Assembly: GCA_007844125.1 (NCBI GenBank)
Contig: CM017563.1
Location: 15,793,663-15,857,662, forward strand
Source of the DNA: Sinonovacula constricta
Taxonomy: Eukaryota > Mollusca > Bivalvia > Cardiida > Solecurtidae
Length of the DNA: 64,000 nucleotides
Direction: 5' to 3'
The notes under the pieces were generated by a model, which was not told the DNA's origin, searched no databases, and worked only from the letters and a program-made list of their open reading frames with translations. How positions within the stretch are numbered: the first letter of the stretch is position 1; each line of letters begins with the position of its first letter. Both the position numbers and the translations under genes were made by a program. Positions 23,130 through 63,325 of the stretch are shown here, piece after piece.

Positions 23130-23545
23130 ACTGTATCTGGCCTGCAATTCTTATCACTTAGAAGCATCCTATTAAAAACATGTTTTGCAAATGTTGTAAG
23201 ATGCCATAACTTAAAGACTGTCCATGTGTAAGAAAATGAAAATAAAAGAAGTATTTAAAACGGCCACCGCTACGGATGTTGTTTGAATGTTCTCGAAATC
23301 TAATTTCCAGCGTCCTGGTTGTCCAACGTACTGCAGTTTATAGTTAGGATGATTTCAGGACATTACATAAATTGTGTTGTTACGTTGCTTATCTGCACCA
23401 CAAGGTAAGGAAATGTTAAATGTACGGTCATTTACAGTAGACTTGATTATGGAGTTACAGTTAAGGAATCTACATGTACTACAGCTTTCACAATTACCCT
23501 TGCTGATATTAAGGTAGACTCTGTGTTTACTTTGCATAAGGAGCT
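23130..23545 (-). pseudogene. GIY-YIG endonuclease fragment of a Penelope-like element
   Basis: Read on the minus strand, a cysteine-rich linker (CESCSTCRFLNC) is followed by STVNDRTFNIS, then NNTIYVMS, stop, NHPNYKLQYVGQ. After a frameshift comes RFREHSNNIRSGGRFKY. This is the order of the GIY-YIG nuclease domain at the C-terminus of many Penelope-like retroelements: CxxC linker, I-Y-V/I, LQYVGQT, and Arg-x-Arg-Glu-His with the catalytic Arg and Glu-His region. The stop after IYVMS and the shift after YVGQPGR make it inactive. The domain assignment is firm in pattern; the exact subclass is not. Confidence 0.72.
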
Positions 23546-23689
23546 AGGGAACGCTGTACATTAGACAGATGCACAGTGAAGACATTATGTAATTTTCAGG
23601 GTAAAATATTTGCGTTTGGTAGTCTGTTCGTGGTTGATTTAAGTATAATGAACCAACATGTCAACAGAAAATATATGTAACAGTCCTGA

Positions 23690-23805
23690 TAGAAGGAATT
23701 AGAAGACAACATAGATTACATGCCCGGGAATATCTTTACGACCGCCACACCGCACAGGTAACATTGTTTTGATAATGAATAGTAAAATAATAAAAGCCAC
23801 ACGTA
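23690..23805 (+). repeat. Fragment of the 15.7/17.3 kb dispersed repeat, inverted
   Basis: ACAACATAGATTACATGCCC, then TTTACGACCGCCACAC, GCACAGGTAACATTGTTTTG is the reverse complement of the start of the blocks at 15735 and 17300. It therefore lies head-to-head with the GIY-YIG fragment just left of it. Confidence 0.6.
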
Positions 23806-24031
23806 TTTCCCTTATTAAGGGTTGTTTTTAATTCATGTTTTAAAACCACTTTGCACTGCTTTGCTATTTATGTTAAAGGAGAGAACCAAATATCCTTACT
23901 GAATAGATTCTTTAATAATCGTGTCCTTCAAAAAAGTGTGTTGCCTTTGTACGTTGGGAGAATCAAATGTGGTCCTACATATTTGTTTAACTATTTATAT
24001 TTTCCTCTGCTAAAATCATATTGCATTTCGA

Positions 24032-24064
24032 TGGCTCAACGCAAAACTGTCGTAACTCACTTTT
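24032..24064 (+). repeat. Left terminal inverted repeat (33 bp)
   Basis: Identical to the reverse complement of 28953-28985. Preceded by the TCGA target copy at 24028-24031. Confidence 0.93.
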
Positions 24065-25845
24065 ATAAAACTTTCCAGGAAACAAAAAAAACTTTATATT
24101 TTTTTTACTCTCTGTATTTAGGTAAAACTGTATGAAATAATGTATTTATGTTTTTTATACATTTTTCAGTTATATAAAAGACAATTATGATAAATTTCAT
24201 GAAAAAAAGTTATTGATAAAAAAATAACATACAACAGTTTTCCCTCTGAAATGTTAATAAATCTTAAGCAAGTTTTAATGCAAAACTGTCGTAACTCAAG
24301 TTACAACAATTTTCCCTTTAAGATTTCCATTATGAATACACATTTTTTTAGGCAAAACTGTGGTATATTTTTAGTTTTACTTTTATTTAGATCTAAATGA
24401 AAGAGGAAACTTTTTCATTGTATCTGTTATGTAAATTTCTGTCACCGTTTTTAGTACTTATTTCATAACTGTTTTTCATCAAGGGAAAATAATGCATTAT
24501 CTCAGTTTTTTACTTTTTGAGCCTTTTAATTTTTGGTCATTAATATTTTATTTTTTGTTAAGTATCCCTTTATAGAATAAACCTAATTTAAGAATATGCA
24601 ATGCAGAACTTTAGGACTTGTTTTTAAGACAGATTACACTTGTTTTTCTATAATTGAATAAGTGTACCAAAGAACAACAATAATTAAAACATAAATAAAA
24701 GTTCAAAACTATATTTCTTTATTCAAAGCTTACTCCATTTTATTGTTTCCACTTGATCATAAACATTATTTTACCAATATTAAACACTAAAACTATAATG
24801 ACATACCTTTAAAACATTATCTTTATGCATAACTATTTTAGGTCTCAAATACATTAGTAAAACACAATGATTTGATTATCATCATCATTATCATTTTTTG
24901 ACATCATGTTGTTCATCGGTGTTACACTATTTAGTATATAAACCACAAACAATGCCAACTTTGTCTTCAGTCATCATCAACTGTAAACTGTGAAATCATC
25001 TAAAAAAATCATGAACATTGTCATCGGTTCATCCTCATAATTGTTAACATAAAATCGACATTTATTCACATATTCAGTTTTTCATCGTAACTCTTAGCAG
25101 CATAATCATCTTTATCAACTCTTCATATACAGTAATAAGTTCAGAATCACTATTCATTAATATCATCAATAACAACCATTCATATTATTCAGTTAATTAT
25201 ATTTTTAATTAGTAAAATCATCATTGACAATCATTCGCATTGTCAATCATTCGTCACCATAATAAAAAAAGGTCATTTACATCCATGCACATTTTTATAT
25301 CATCATCATAATCCTGAACATCTTTGATCATCTGGCTACTGTCATTCTCATTTTGTTTGATTTTACAACATTAATTACTCAAAAATATATTTTCTGGGAA
25401 ACAACAGTGTTGTAATAGCTTATAACAGAATTACACCTACCAACATCTGTCAATATTTTGCCTCATAACTATCTCAGTTAGTCTTGCCCCTTTCGATTTC
25501 ACTCAACATTACTTCAATCTCAGTTAAGATTTATTGCACTGAAACTTATTCATGAGTAAGTAGAAAGTAGAAAGAATGGTGGACAGGAAGCACAATCTGG
25601 CTCACACAGAGACTCAGTAAGTCTGCAAACTTTTGCCTACTGATAGGAATACCTTCCTGTCTTAGCTGGCGCAAAGACAAGTTGCATGGCAAGTCTGTTC
25701 TATGCCGTCACAGAAGGTCAATATGACAAGCTGGACTAGCATGATTCAACTTATACAAAAACATGTTGGGGTCTGAGGAACTCAAATGAATATATTTAAT
25801 CTTGTTCCAATAAAGTTTTTCACCCTGTGTGTTATTGTTTTTTTT

Positions 25846-27410
25846 TTAAATTTGATGCAATGGTGGTAAAATAAAAAAGTCCTGTAAAGCCATCTCTGTA
25901 ACAATATATGGGTGGGTTCTTCTGGTCATTCTGATGATGGAGGCCCACTGGGCAGATGTATACACTGAAATGTTTTTACTTGTGGTTTTAATTGTTGCAT
26001 GTACAGAATCGTTTTCATTTTGGGTATGCCCTTTTTCTAAATACTTGATGTGATTGACTTTATATTGAACCTTTTTAAACAAAACCACACCATTGCAAGG
26101 AAGTATCTGTTTTTATTTTGGGTGGCAAAGTTATCACTGTAAAAAATAAACTGGGTTTTTCCTTCATGTGATTTTTGCTTTTGAGATGGAGCCATTCCAT
26201 ACAAAGCAGTGACCATTTTTGTTTGCCATGTCATACATAAAATATTGTATGTGCTAAGGCATTGCTTGTAGTACAGACAACTTTCAAAACTATGTGGTGT
26301 GGGTAATACTTCTTGCAAATCGAAACATGGCCAAACAAGCGAGTTATCATGCTTGCAATTGACTTTGGCTCCTTCTTTTGTTGCCCTAACTAAGTTTTTA
26401 TTCTCAATGTGGGTGTTGACCTGTTGAAACATGGTGGCTTTTTGATTATCATTACTATTTGCAAATGAAACACGCAGATCTAACTGATCTTCAGAGATTG
26501 GTAGAATGCCAAGTTATATTCTTGATAAAAAATGCATCTGTAAAAAGATAATAACACTGGGGTATTTGAGTGTTCATTACATTTTTCCTGATCAAGGGTG
26601 TTAATTTTTGAAACACTTAAATCAGGTCTGAACTTAAATACTGTTTTTAATATTTCCTGCAATAATGATTTTCTACTTTTGGAAAACTTTCAGTGTAAGC
26701 ACATACCCTTTGAGCCTGAACTTCTGATGTTTTATTGGGTGTGTTATTATATTTGCCCCTTTAATCATCTTGAGGGAGCCCTAGTTCAGTTATCTTGTGT
26801 GCAGAAGAAATATATCTTTCAGATACAGAAAGAGTAAAAAAAGAAAGTCTTATATACTTTAACAATTTTGGAGCAGTTCGGTGTTTCTTTAACAGGAAAA
26901 GAGTAATGCACTGTGGATTTACAATGCGACTGGCTTTCACCTTTATGTGTTTTAGCTTTCTGTGATACATATTTTAAAATAAAACTTCTCTGTGTATATC
27001 CCCAAGACTCCAGAAAAAAATGAAAGAGCTTTTACTTTCAGACTCACTGAAATGCTGGTGACATCTATATCAACTCTTCTCCAGACCCTGTCTTTATTTC
27101 TCTAGCTTTATGCATTTTTCATTTCTAACCAAGTACTGTTTCCCTTCATTTCTTTTTCTTTTCATAACATTTATTTTCTATACTTCCGTATTTCTCATTC
27201 TCTTTCTGCATTTTTTTGTTTCTGTGTCTGATATGTTGACTATATTTGTTGGTGTTTTATCAGTGATCTTTTCTGAAACAAAGTTTATGAGAGGAATGTT
27301 GTCTTCATCATCACTTACAACACTATTCACATCATGTACCTCATCTCTTGCTACATCATTTGTATCATTCACACTCTTTTCCTCCTCTCCCTTCTCTTCT
27401 TCCTCTCACA
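25846..27410 (-). pseudogene. Decayed transposase-like gene (YSDN..QNKN / GHTQNENDS type)
   Basis: The minus strand carries, over about 1.5 kb, an ordered but frameshifted protein. It starts with an acidic segment with NISDTETKKCRKRMRN (27372-27178), then a basic RKRNEGKQYLVRN segment with a Cys-His stretch (about 27150-27000) and a PVKET..CSKIVKVYKTFFF-like piece (about 26880). The core at 26432-26037 reads FDLQEVLPTPH, then FIFYSDNFATQNKNRYFLAM. The end at 26088-25846 reads KYLEKGHTQNENDSVHATI, then YTSAQWASIIR. This series (LQ.VLPTPH, SDN..GQNKN, GH.QNE.DS.H..I, QW) is shared by a widespread family of arthropod, cnidarian and mollusc transposon-type proteins. The Asp of SDN and the conserved His/Asn/Asp box look like parts of a DDE-type site, which is inference. 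Several stops and shifts make it inactive. Confidence 0.7.
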
Positions 27411-27449
27411 TATCAGCCTCTCCCTCTTCATCATAATTAGGAACATAGA

Positions 27450-28330
27450 TTACATCATTCCCTCCTCATCATCACTCTGTTCCTTCTCTTCCAAATAAAC
27501 AACATCCTCTTCCATCATATTAACACACTTCTCCCACTTATTATCAACACTCTCCTCCTCCTTATCATCATCAAAACCCTCCTCCCCCTGATAGGTCTCA
27601 TCAGTATCATCATCTTCATGAACAGCAACACTCCCCCTCCTTATCACCAACACCCTTCCTCCCCTTAATTATCAACAATCTCCTCCCCCCCTTATCATTA
27701 ACACCCTCCTTCCCCTTATCCCAAAACCTCCTCCCCTATCATCAACAACCCCTCCCTTATCATCACCCACCCCTTATCATCAACACCCTCCTTCCACTTA
27801 TCAACAACACCCTCCTACCCCTTAACATCAACATCTCCTTCCCCTTATCATCAACACCCTCCTCCCCCTTATCACCAACACCCTCCACCTTATCATCAAC
27901 ACCCTCCTCCCCCTTATCATCAACACCCTCCTCCCACTTATTATCAACAACCTCCTCCCTCTTATCATCAACAACCTCCTCTCCCTTATCAGCAACACCG
28001 TACTCTCCCTTATCATCAACACCCTCCTCCCTCTTATCATCAACAACTTCCTCTCCCTTATCATCGACACCTTCCTCTCCCTTATCATCAACCACCTCCT
28101 CCCCCTTATCATCAACACACTCCTCCCCCTTATCATCAACAGCCTCCTCCCCCTTATCATCAACAGCCTCCTTCCACTTATCATCAACAACCTCCTCCCC
28201 CTTTTCATCAACACCCTCCTCCCACTTATTATCAACAACCTCCTCCCTCTTATCGTCAACACCCTCCTCCCACTTATTATCAACAACCTCCTCCCTCTTA
28301 TCATCAACAACCTCCTCTTCCACACCTTAT
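27450..28330 (-). repeat. 24-bp minisatellite coding an acidic octapeptide
   Basis: From about 27640 to 28325 the + strand repeats CCCTCCTCCCCCTTATCATC + AACA, period 24, about 28 units. On the minus strand this is open for 186 codons (28323-27763) as repeats of V-D-D-K-G/R/W-E-E-V/G/A. Toward the transposase it continues as non-repetitive acidic sequence (27653-27450: HEDDDTDETYQGEEGFDDDK and onward). It appears to be the expanded acidic N-terminal region of the transposase gene. Small indels at about 27760-27850 break the frame. Confidence 0.85.
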
Positions 28331-28767
28331 CAACTTCAACACCCTTCTCTTCCTCTACATCATCATTAATATTATCAGCAATATTTTTGTGATATCATCA
28401 TGAAAAACAACTGCTTTCTCTTAATCTTGTTCTTCATCACAAAGTGTTAACTACTTTGATGACATAGTACTTCAAAAACTAAGAATAAGAAACAAGGTTA
28501 ACTCTCTATAAATGGTTAATCATAAAATTGGTCCCAATCTTGATGAAAAGTTGAATGTTATCTTTTACTCTAAAATATATAAGTATACCAGTATATTAGA
28601 CAATAAGATCTTTAAAAAACTTATTAAACATATTGATTTTAACTATGCTGGGAAAATAGCACCTTTTAAAAAAAAACTTATTAAAAGCATTGATTTTAAA
28701 TTTATTGTACATGTATGTACTGAGTTACCTATAGTGTCAAAGTGTAATTATGTAGCGTACATTCCTA

Positions 28768-28808
28768 GTGCAAAACTGTATGTAACTCAAGTTACGACAG
28801 TTTTGCAT
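28768..28808. repeat. Subterminal palindrome built from TIR motif
   Basis: GCAAAACTGTATGTAACTCA followed by AGTTACGACAGTTTTGC gives two inverted copies of the TIR inner motif (GCAAAACTGTCGTAACTC). A single copy at 24281-24305 mirrors it near the other end. These are likely transposase-binding repeats. Confidence 0.75.
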
Positions 28809-28952
28809 TGACATAAACCAACAAATTGAGTTACGACATTTGGCAATTTCATATTTTTTTAACTTATTTTTCAAAAGTTGGCAAAAATATTTTGTCACAA
28901 CATGTCTTTTGACCTAAAAGTCCGAAAAATTGAAAAAAATGGTTTTGTGAAA

Positions 28953-28985
28953 AAAAGTGAGTTACGACAGTTTTGCGTTGAGCCA
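28953..28985 (-). repeat. Right terminal inverted repeat (33 bp)
   Basis: Reverse complement of 24032-24064 with no mismatch. Followed by the TCGA target copy at 28986-28989. Confidence 0.93.
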
Positions 28986-28989
28986 TCGA

Positions 28990-31900
28990 TTTGATCTCCA
29001 AATTTCTCTTACAGTTTAATATGCAATGTGAATTTGACCGTCAAGTTGGTATTATTCCCATATGATCGATTTTGGCGCAATAGTTTCAATATATACGAAA
29101 TGTGTACTTTACTATTCATATAGTAATGCAAAACAATGTTAAGATAAGACAAGGTCCCATTATTATTGCACTATATTAATAACATGTTAAACGGCACACG
29201 ACACAAATATGCACAGTCAACGTTTAAAAGCTACAGGAAAAACAAAGACAATGTGTTATATATACACGGGGACACCAGACAGATACCGCCTTGGAATGGC
29301 CAGTCGGATAAAGTCGCATAAAGGCTGTCACTATCAAACTTGTATAAACAGTATTTTATGAAATACTTTAAACAAACCAACAGTAAGTTACAATGCATAG
29401 ACACAAGTAGAGAATTGAAGAAACGTTTAAAAATAAACACATATTAATTTCTTTTACACAATTCGCTAGAGCAGCAAATACGTTTACATTCTGCCTCTTC
29501 AACTTTAGAAATAAGACGTTCTCATACACAGTAAATAATCTCCAGCTGATTTGTAGATAATGCTACTAACATTATCTGTTTTCAGAAAGGACTTTACTCA
29601 AACATAAAAGCAATAAACTATAAATTATTATTGGCTTTCCTTTTGACACAATTTATGGGCTTTTAAATAAATATGTTAATTTATTTTGCGGTAGGATTTT
29701 AAATAATATATCCTGATTTTCAATATAAAACGTTTCAGTTAATCGGGACATTAATACAATTAAGACTCGCATAAAGAAGATAGAACACCGCACCAATATA
29801 TGATACACAAATCAACAGAATTAGCGAAAGAATAATAATTAGTATAATAAACTGGAGTGGAGCTGTTTTATCTTCTTTCTTGGAATATCATCAATTAAGG
29901 TCTGTTAAAATTCCATTAAAATTGCTTTATTTTCGCTTTATATGTGTCACTTCTTAAATAGTTCGCACCTTTTACGACTGGACAGATTCATTGAAAAAAT
30001 TCCAGTGCGCCTTAGTATTTGTGGAGAGTGTTCTGTCGTTACATTAGTCGTGTGGTATAATCAGACTGAAAGAAAGCAATGCTACGTCCTTGAAACTATA
30101 ACTATAGGTGATAATGTAATGTTATGCAAACCAGTAAACCATCAGATGATGCCAGCTGTCCTGACTTTTGTCGCTCCTCCTTAAAACCCAGAGCAAGCTC
30201 AAGGTGGTGTAGCAACAGGGTTGGCCAGCCACTGCTTGCTAGTGGCAGTCATAGCCACCATACCCTTAAGCAACTGCCTTCTGACACTTCCCTCTGCTTC
30301 ATTTGATATGTTCTGCCAGCCATACAGTTATTTTTGTTCAATCACACGGTCTTTTAAGATCTTCAACATATATGATGCGGTAAAACATCGATAAGATCTA
30401 CTCGTCAGTTATGAACTACCCATCCAACTTCTATACATTACTATCATGTTCAACATACGCGTGTGATATCAGTTATTGCATTATCTCTCGAAAACGATAA
30501 CTAAATATTATTGTCATTTTGTTCTGTTTAATATATTCACACATTTACAAGACCGTTTTCGTAAATGCAAAATAGTTATATTATTAATATCTGAAGTATC
30601 ATCTGGTCATTTAATATCATATCATACAGAATGCAGGATATTCGAACCGTCGGCTTTTGAAAAGCGAGCACATGGTACTGCTACATACACATCTGTTAAA
30701 ATACATCGGTAATGATTAGAACACAACAATTTTCAGGGGTAGCATGTTACTTTTTTCTGTATCTTCCGAAGCAAAAAAAAAGCTGAAAAGATATACAAAT
30801 AAACTACATCAGCACAGACACAAATCACGTAATTCACGAATCTCCAGTTTTAGCATTTCGATCAGTTGTCAAATAGGAAAATTGTAACGCGTCAAAGATG
30901 AAATACTAGTACTGTCTGATTTGTAAAACTAGCCATTTAAAAATGTTGTAGTAAATTTTACTATCAGAACGATTGAAGAAAGGTCAAATGTCTTATTTAT
31001 AGCACATGGGTGCACACAGTGTCAATACGGATTCTTTAAATATCCCAAAATGTGATGTTGGTATGGAATGCGTGAAGTTAGCTTAAAACAATGTAGAAAA
31101 ACGTAAGCATTGTTCCAAATACACAAGGAAGGGAGGATGTGTACATGGTACTGTTGGAGAATGTAGTTCCAATTGTCAATTTTATGATGAGAGTGGAAGC
31201 TCTATGGACCTTGTATGTGGTTATATAAACAATGTTTAACCTATTTACATGTGCATAAATAATACGCATATAGTTATGAGAAACATTCACGTCTTCTGCT
31301 TCCTACCGTTTTTGCGCGATTATTTTATTTGAAATCTGAAAATCTATTTCACACTTCAAGGAAGATCGTTTACTTATACTTCTTCTTATGATTAAAAAGT
31401 ATTGTTTCAACTGATATAGAAATAGTATCTATACTATATATAGTATATATACACCAGGTAATGGGCCTGATTTTAGACCAACATGTTCCCTGGTGGAATA
31501 TATTTTTACTGTTTCACACTATTCCAACAATAATTCGCATATGGCGCCTAGTATGTTGTAGTAGGCTTGCACAGACGTCCTGTTGCCCCACAGTATCCAT
31601 GTTGATACCTTCCGATACACACGTACATGTGATATGCTGCTACCGAAATGTAACCCCATTGCATCCACAGTTGTATATGTTTCTATGCCAACAATTTAAA
31701 GAAAATGCATCGTATAACATGTTGTCACACAATTTTGCAGCCCACCAAGTTGTAACATTGACATTGAAAGATTGTCATAAAATGAGAAACAGAAGTAACA
31801 GCTATGCTGTTCAGGACCATTGTGCAGTGTTTTTTACTTGTTCTCTTATTTGCAGAGCTTGTTAATCAACTGTATATTAAAGCTTGTTTGCATTTCAAAT

Positions 31901-34900
31901 GCAATGCTATGCACTTGAGTATGCCAGAATTTACAGCAATCATCTTGAAATTGTTGAAATAATGATCGTCTTTGAACAGCACACACTGGAGATTATCAAT
32001 GACCATTCATGATAAAAACACAACAGATTTATAATGCCTGATTAGTAACACAAAACAAAACGTATCTGTACATTCCGATTAGGTTACTGCAGTTCATTAG
32101 ATGGATAATCTTAAACAACCCATAGCAAGTTACAGACGGTACAAAATAAAGCCGAAGTCAATATACAGACCTAGCCTTGTACTTACGTCTCAGAATGAGT
32201 CACTGAAAGTGTCGAACTGAGAAGTAAAACCATGCGGTACGGTGTCATATACATTACTGTTAGTGCTCCACATCAAACTCGTTGCCAGTATCACTAGGTC
32301 AGTCAAGCAGTCTTGTCGCATTTAAGAAATTTAAGCCCATTTCCTTTTTGACACTATGCTGATAATTAAAATGCCAGTATGTCCATCTCCTGTACTTGAA
32401 ATGACTGCTGATTTAAAGTGTTCATATTCAAAAGGAGCAATGTACTATCTTAATCAAATCTGTTCCATGTTTAATTAAAGGTATCTGGTATTTTATTTTA
32501 TTTTATTAAACTTTTATAATTGAACTATTTCTGGTATTATACAATGAGTTTAAGTTGCCACCTAAACTATGTTTTATACTTTCTTTTAAACACGTAATAT
32601 TATCTACTGTACGTTTCATTTAGCTCATGATCATTTGTATGATTTCCCAATTAATAGATAATAAAAAAAATAGGAGAAACCTATTTACAAATGCTGCAAT
32701 AACTAAATATCATCAATTTCTATAGAAGCTCCCTCAATCACAATACGCTTTAAATCTGAACAACTCAAAAGAGAACATATAAGTTTTGCTAGGCTATACG
32801 ATTGAAACCGGATAAGGCGGTTCAATCATCAATATTAGTGGGGCTCACAATAAGTTTATAGAGGTTAAGGAAAGTATCCACATAAACAGAAAATAACTGT
32901 TGTTTCGGACAGCTTTGCGACAAAAGATTTAGAAACGCATTTTTATCATTGTGCTCTATTCGTTTAACAATCCACATCCTCAATTATACTGTAATATGAC
33001 TGATAGTATTATCGATGATGTGTCAAGTCTATACGTTACATTTTACTTACCTCTGTTACTAAACAAGTATATGTTTAAAAGGAAAATAAACGAAATGATA
33101 ACAGTTGTTTTTTAAAACAACATAATTCACTTTTCTGTTACCACTTTTAATATTCTAATCGACTATCTGATAGGAACTATAAAGTGCTTTAAATCCGAAA
33201 AAAAACAAACACTGATCCATTTAGCTTCAAAACGTATATTAAAACGATTTCGAAACCTTATTAATGCTTTTAATTCGCATGTGCATACAGTGTCACTAGC
33301 GCTTGTTTGATTATGTCAAAATGCCATTTGGTTTGATTTGAAATAAATAGCTAACCTGCAAAAATGTTTAAAGCTCTTTATCAATAAATATTCTTTGACC
33401 GATCGGAGTATGGTCTTTATCTAATCACCCACAAGGACATGTCGACAAGTGCATTCTAGATAGATTAGTAAACCTAAACGAGACTAGACCAGACCTAACA
33501 GGTTAGTAGCTCAGTTTCGCAAACACGTGCTGATGAAGGAGGCGTTCAATTGAGGTGAGTACATGTAGCAACATTTTTCATTTTTTAAAAGAATAAATTT
33601 GTTCTTGTTGATTGTACACTTTTTCCCATTTACAACAATTTCATTTTCAGGGTTAATTTCCCAGTTAATTCTAAATGAAACTAGACCAGACTGGGCCTCA
33701 TACACATCCACTATTCATATAAATTATTAATATGGCAATAGAAACATTTTTGGATTTTGCAGGACGAATCTGTCAAAGATTTAGGGAATTTAATTATCAT
33801 TAATATTAAATGTGTTCCTTCCACTTAAGACTGTGTAAGCACATGATAAATATCTACTTTGAGACTAACATTTTACTAAATACATATTGTACATGAGAAA
33901 AAGAAAGTATTTTGACAACGCATTTAGTGCATTTGTAAGATTGTCTTAATTACCTTGAGTTAATTATTTTTTCTTTTCGATTTAAGGCAGATCTTTGTTG
34001 TTTTTTTGTTCTGGCATACAATACTTCTACAGTGGCGCAAAAGCCATAACAAGAACAAATGTCAAGGCACAATATGCTTTATCATGGTAGGAAATAAAAA
34101 AATATTTGTCAGTAACGTTTTAGTTTTTTTATTATCAGCAATGTTTAATTATTTAACAGACAAACGGAGAAAACCCTGGTGCTTATGTTCATAATTGCAA
34201 AATTGGATAGTCCCGCCTAAAACTGCGAAAAAGGTATTTATGCACGATGTCTCGGTTACAGTTGTGTATGATTAGGCTAACCTGCGCAGTGAGCGTCTAG
34301 CAGGGAACATACTTTATGTTCTACATCACATAGACAGGTCAGGCTGTTTTGTTTCGTAATTTAGTAAATCTTATAACACCGTCCTGGTTATCTGTGATAA
34401 ACACATGCCGATATGACAGTTCATGTTGAATGCGATATACTTAAATTATTCAGTAACGTTACGAAAGTGTATGATTTATACACATTTTTGTTAGAGATCT
34501 ATACCTTATGACAGGTGAAAGTTGTGGGAAAGGCCTTCGTTGCTATCTTTAAGTAAAACACAGTTTAATGCGATGATAATGTGAATTGTTATATTTGAGC
34601 ATATTATTTAAATAAGGTCATTTAAACTTGGTTACGATTTATCTATTAATAATAATTATTTTTTTTGTTTGAAGACAAAGAATCGATGTATATTCATATT
34701 TTTTTGGAAGATGAGTGCCATTTTCAAATGGTTTAAAATTAATTAATACATTAATTGCTTATACGTGATTTGACGTTAGTTCCAGTGAGCTCAATTGGCC
34801 TATTGGTTAAGTTGCAATGTTGCTTTACATAAGATCGTTGATTCGCCTTCATGTCGACTTCCGGTCGGAGCGAAACTTTCATGTGAAAGGTCATACAGCT

Positions 34901-35640
34901 GACCAGCGATGCACTGGTGGTTAAATAGACAGTTGTCGAATATCTTTTTCGGCCAATGAGCTTCACGTCGCTATACGACCATGGCTGTATCGCTGCGATG
35001 TATCTGAAAAAAGTCGATCATAACAGCAAGTTCGTTAACTATAAACTTTAGATCGTTCGGTAAGTTATCCCCTTTTAAGCGAGTAAATGTTTCCTGCATA
35101 ATGTAGAAACGTCTTTTTATTATGTTTTACTTTCTTAAACTGTATAGTTGTGGTACCAATGTATGGCACGATTAACATGATACATATGAGATTCGGGGAT
35201 ATTTGAAAATGTTAATATTGTTTTACTGAGACATACACATTTGATCTAAATGCTCAATGTTTAGCTTGTAAAACAAAAAAGAGTAAGCGTCGGTGTGCCG
35301 TAAAACCCCAAATACACAATACAAATAATAATATGGTTATTAACATTGCATGATCCCGTCATGTTTAAACGTCATTTTTCGGGAATAAGGATTTGTTGAC
35401 ATTTTAAAATTAATTATTGGTAAAACGCCACGGAGTCGAATATTAACATCTGAATGTGTAAATATATTGGTTAAGAAAAGGAAACACACATTACGTATAT
35501 ATCTGATCTCCTTTTCATGTTGCAAAGTTTACTTACGGTTTCCGCTTTTATGTTTCAGTAAAACAACCCTGCTTGTTGACATGTTATAATTTCTAACCAT
35601 TATGAAACAGTAAAAACATGCTTTATTCATGTGTGTAGGC
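28990..35640. other. AT-rich intergenic DNA upstream of the HSPA12 gene
   Basis: No recognisable gene in 6.6 kb. A small patch at 29283-29310 (TACCGCCTTGGAATGGCCAG) resembles the GGCGGTA..CCGTTCC part of the Penelope-related repeat. A GC-richer patch at 30170-30310 and a 134-codon + frame at 31461-31865 carry no known domain. The HSPA12 promoter and any 5' untranslated exon should be here, but I cannot place them. A single TTCGGGAA (35378-35385) is too short to call a heat-shock element. Confidence 0.45.
34776..34940 (+). repeat. Possible degenerate tRNA-derived SINE fragment
   Basis: TTGGCCTATTGGTTAAGTTG (A-box-like) is followed about 40 bases later by GTTGATTCGCC (degenerate B-box), with a GC-richer body. 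No second copy is in the window. Confidence 0.3.
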
Positions 35641-35664
35641 AAAGAATAAACTGCCACGCAGACA

Positions 35665-63188
<27,524 letters not shown>

Positions 63189-63325
63189 AGGTCAGATTTT
63201 AAAGAATGTGAAGACTATATCTAAAAGAAGAAACAAAATATGGTGTGTAACGTTTGTAAGGTTCTAATATTTAAATGAAGTTGTTTTAGATATCTGAACA
63301 CTTCGCCTGTGTCTCTATCAATGAC

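Larger units (their letters stand above)
24032..28985. mobile_element. 4,954-bp TIR DNA transposon with TCGA target duplication
   Basis: The two ends are perfect inverted repeats of 33 bp, beginning TGGCTCAACGCAAAACTGTC and continuing GTAACTCACTTTT (24032-24064 and 28953-28985). TCGA flanks both sides (24028-24031 and 28986-28989), giving a 4-bp target duplication, although its palindromic sequence leaves the exact border ambiguous. Motif copies lie just inside both ends (24281-24305, 28768-28807). The cargo is one minus-strand transposase-like gene, now broken. A 4-bp duplication and this protein type point to the Sola superfamily in my judgement, but that is from memory. Perfect ends combined with a broken gene suggest mobilisation in trans in the not too distant past. 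Confidence 0.88.

Noticed and set aside
27110..27436. 108-codon + strand frame rich in Phe and Ser
   Set aside because: Opposite strand of the acidic transposase region.
27640..28325. CRISPR-like array
   Set aside because: The 24-bp units are contiguous without unique spacers. It is a minisatellite.
31461..31865. 134-codon + strand frame upstream of HSPA12
   Set aside because: It is the longest frame in the intergenic stretch but has no recognised motif. A length of this kind is possible by chance in a 64-kb window.
35378..35385. Heat-shock element upstream of HSPA12
   Set aside because: Only one TTCnnGAA pair. At least three alternating units are expected for a convincing site.
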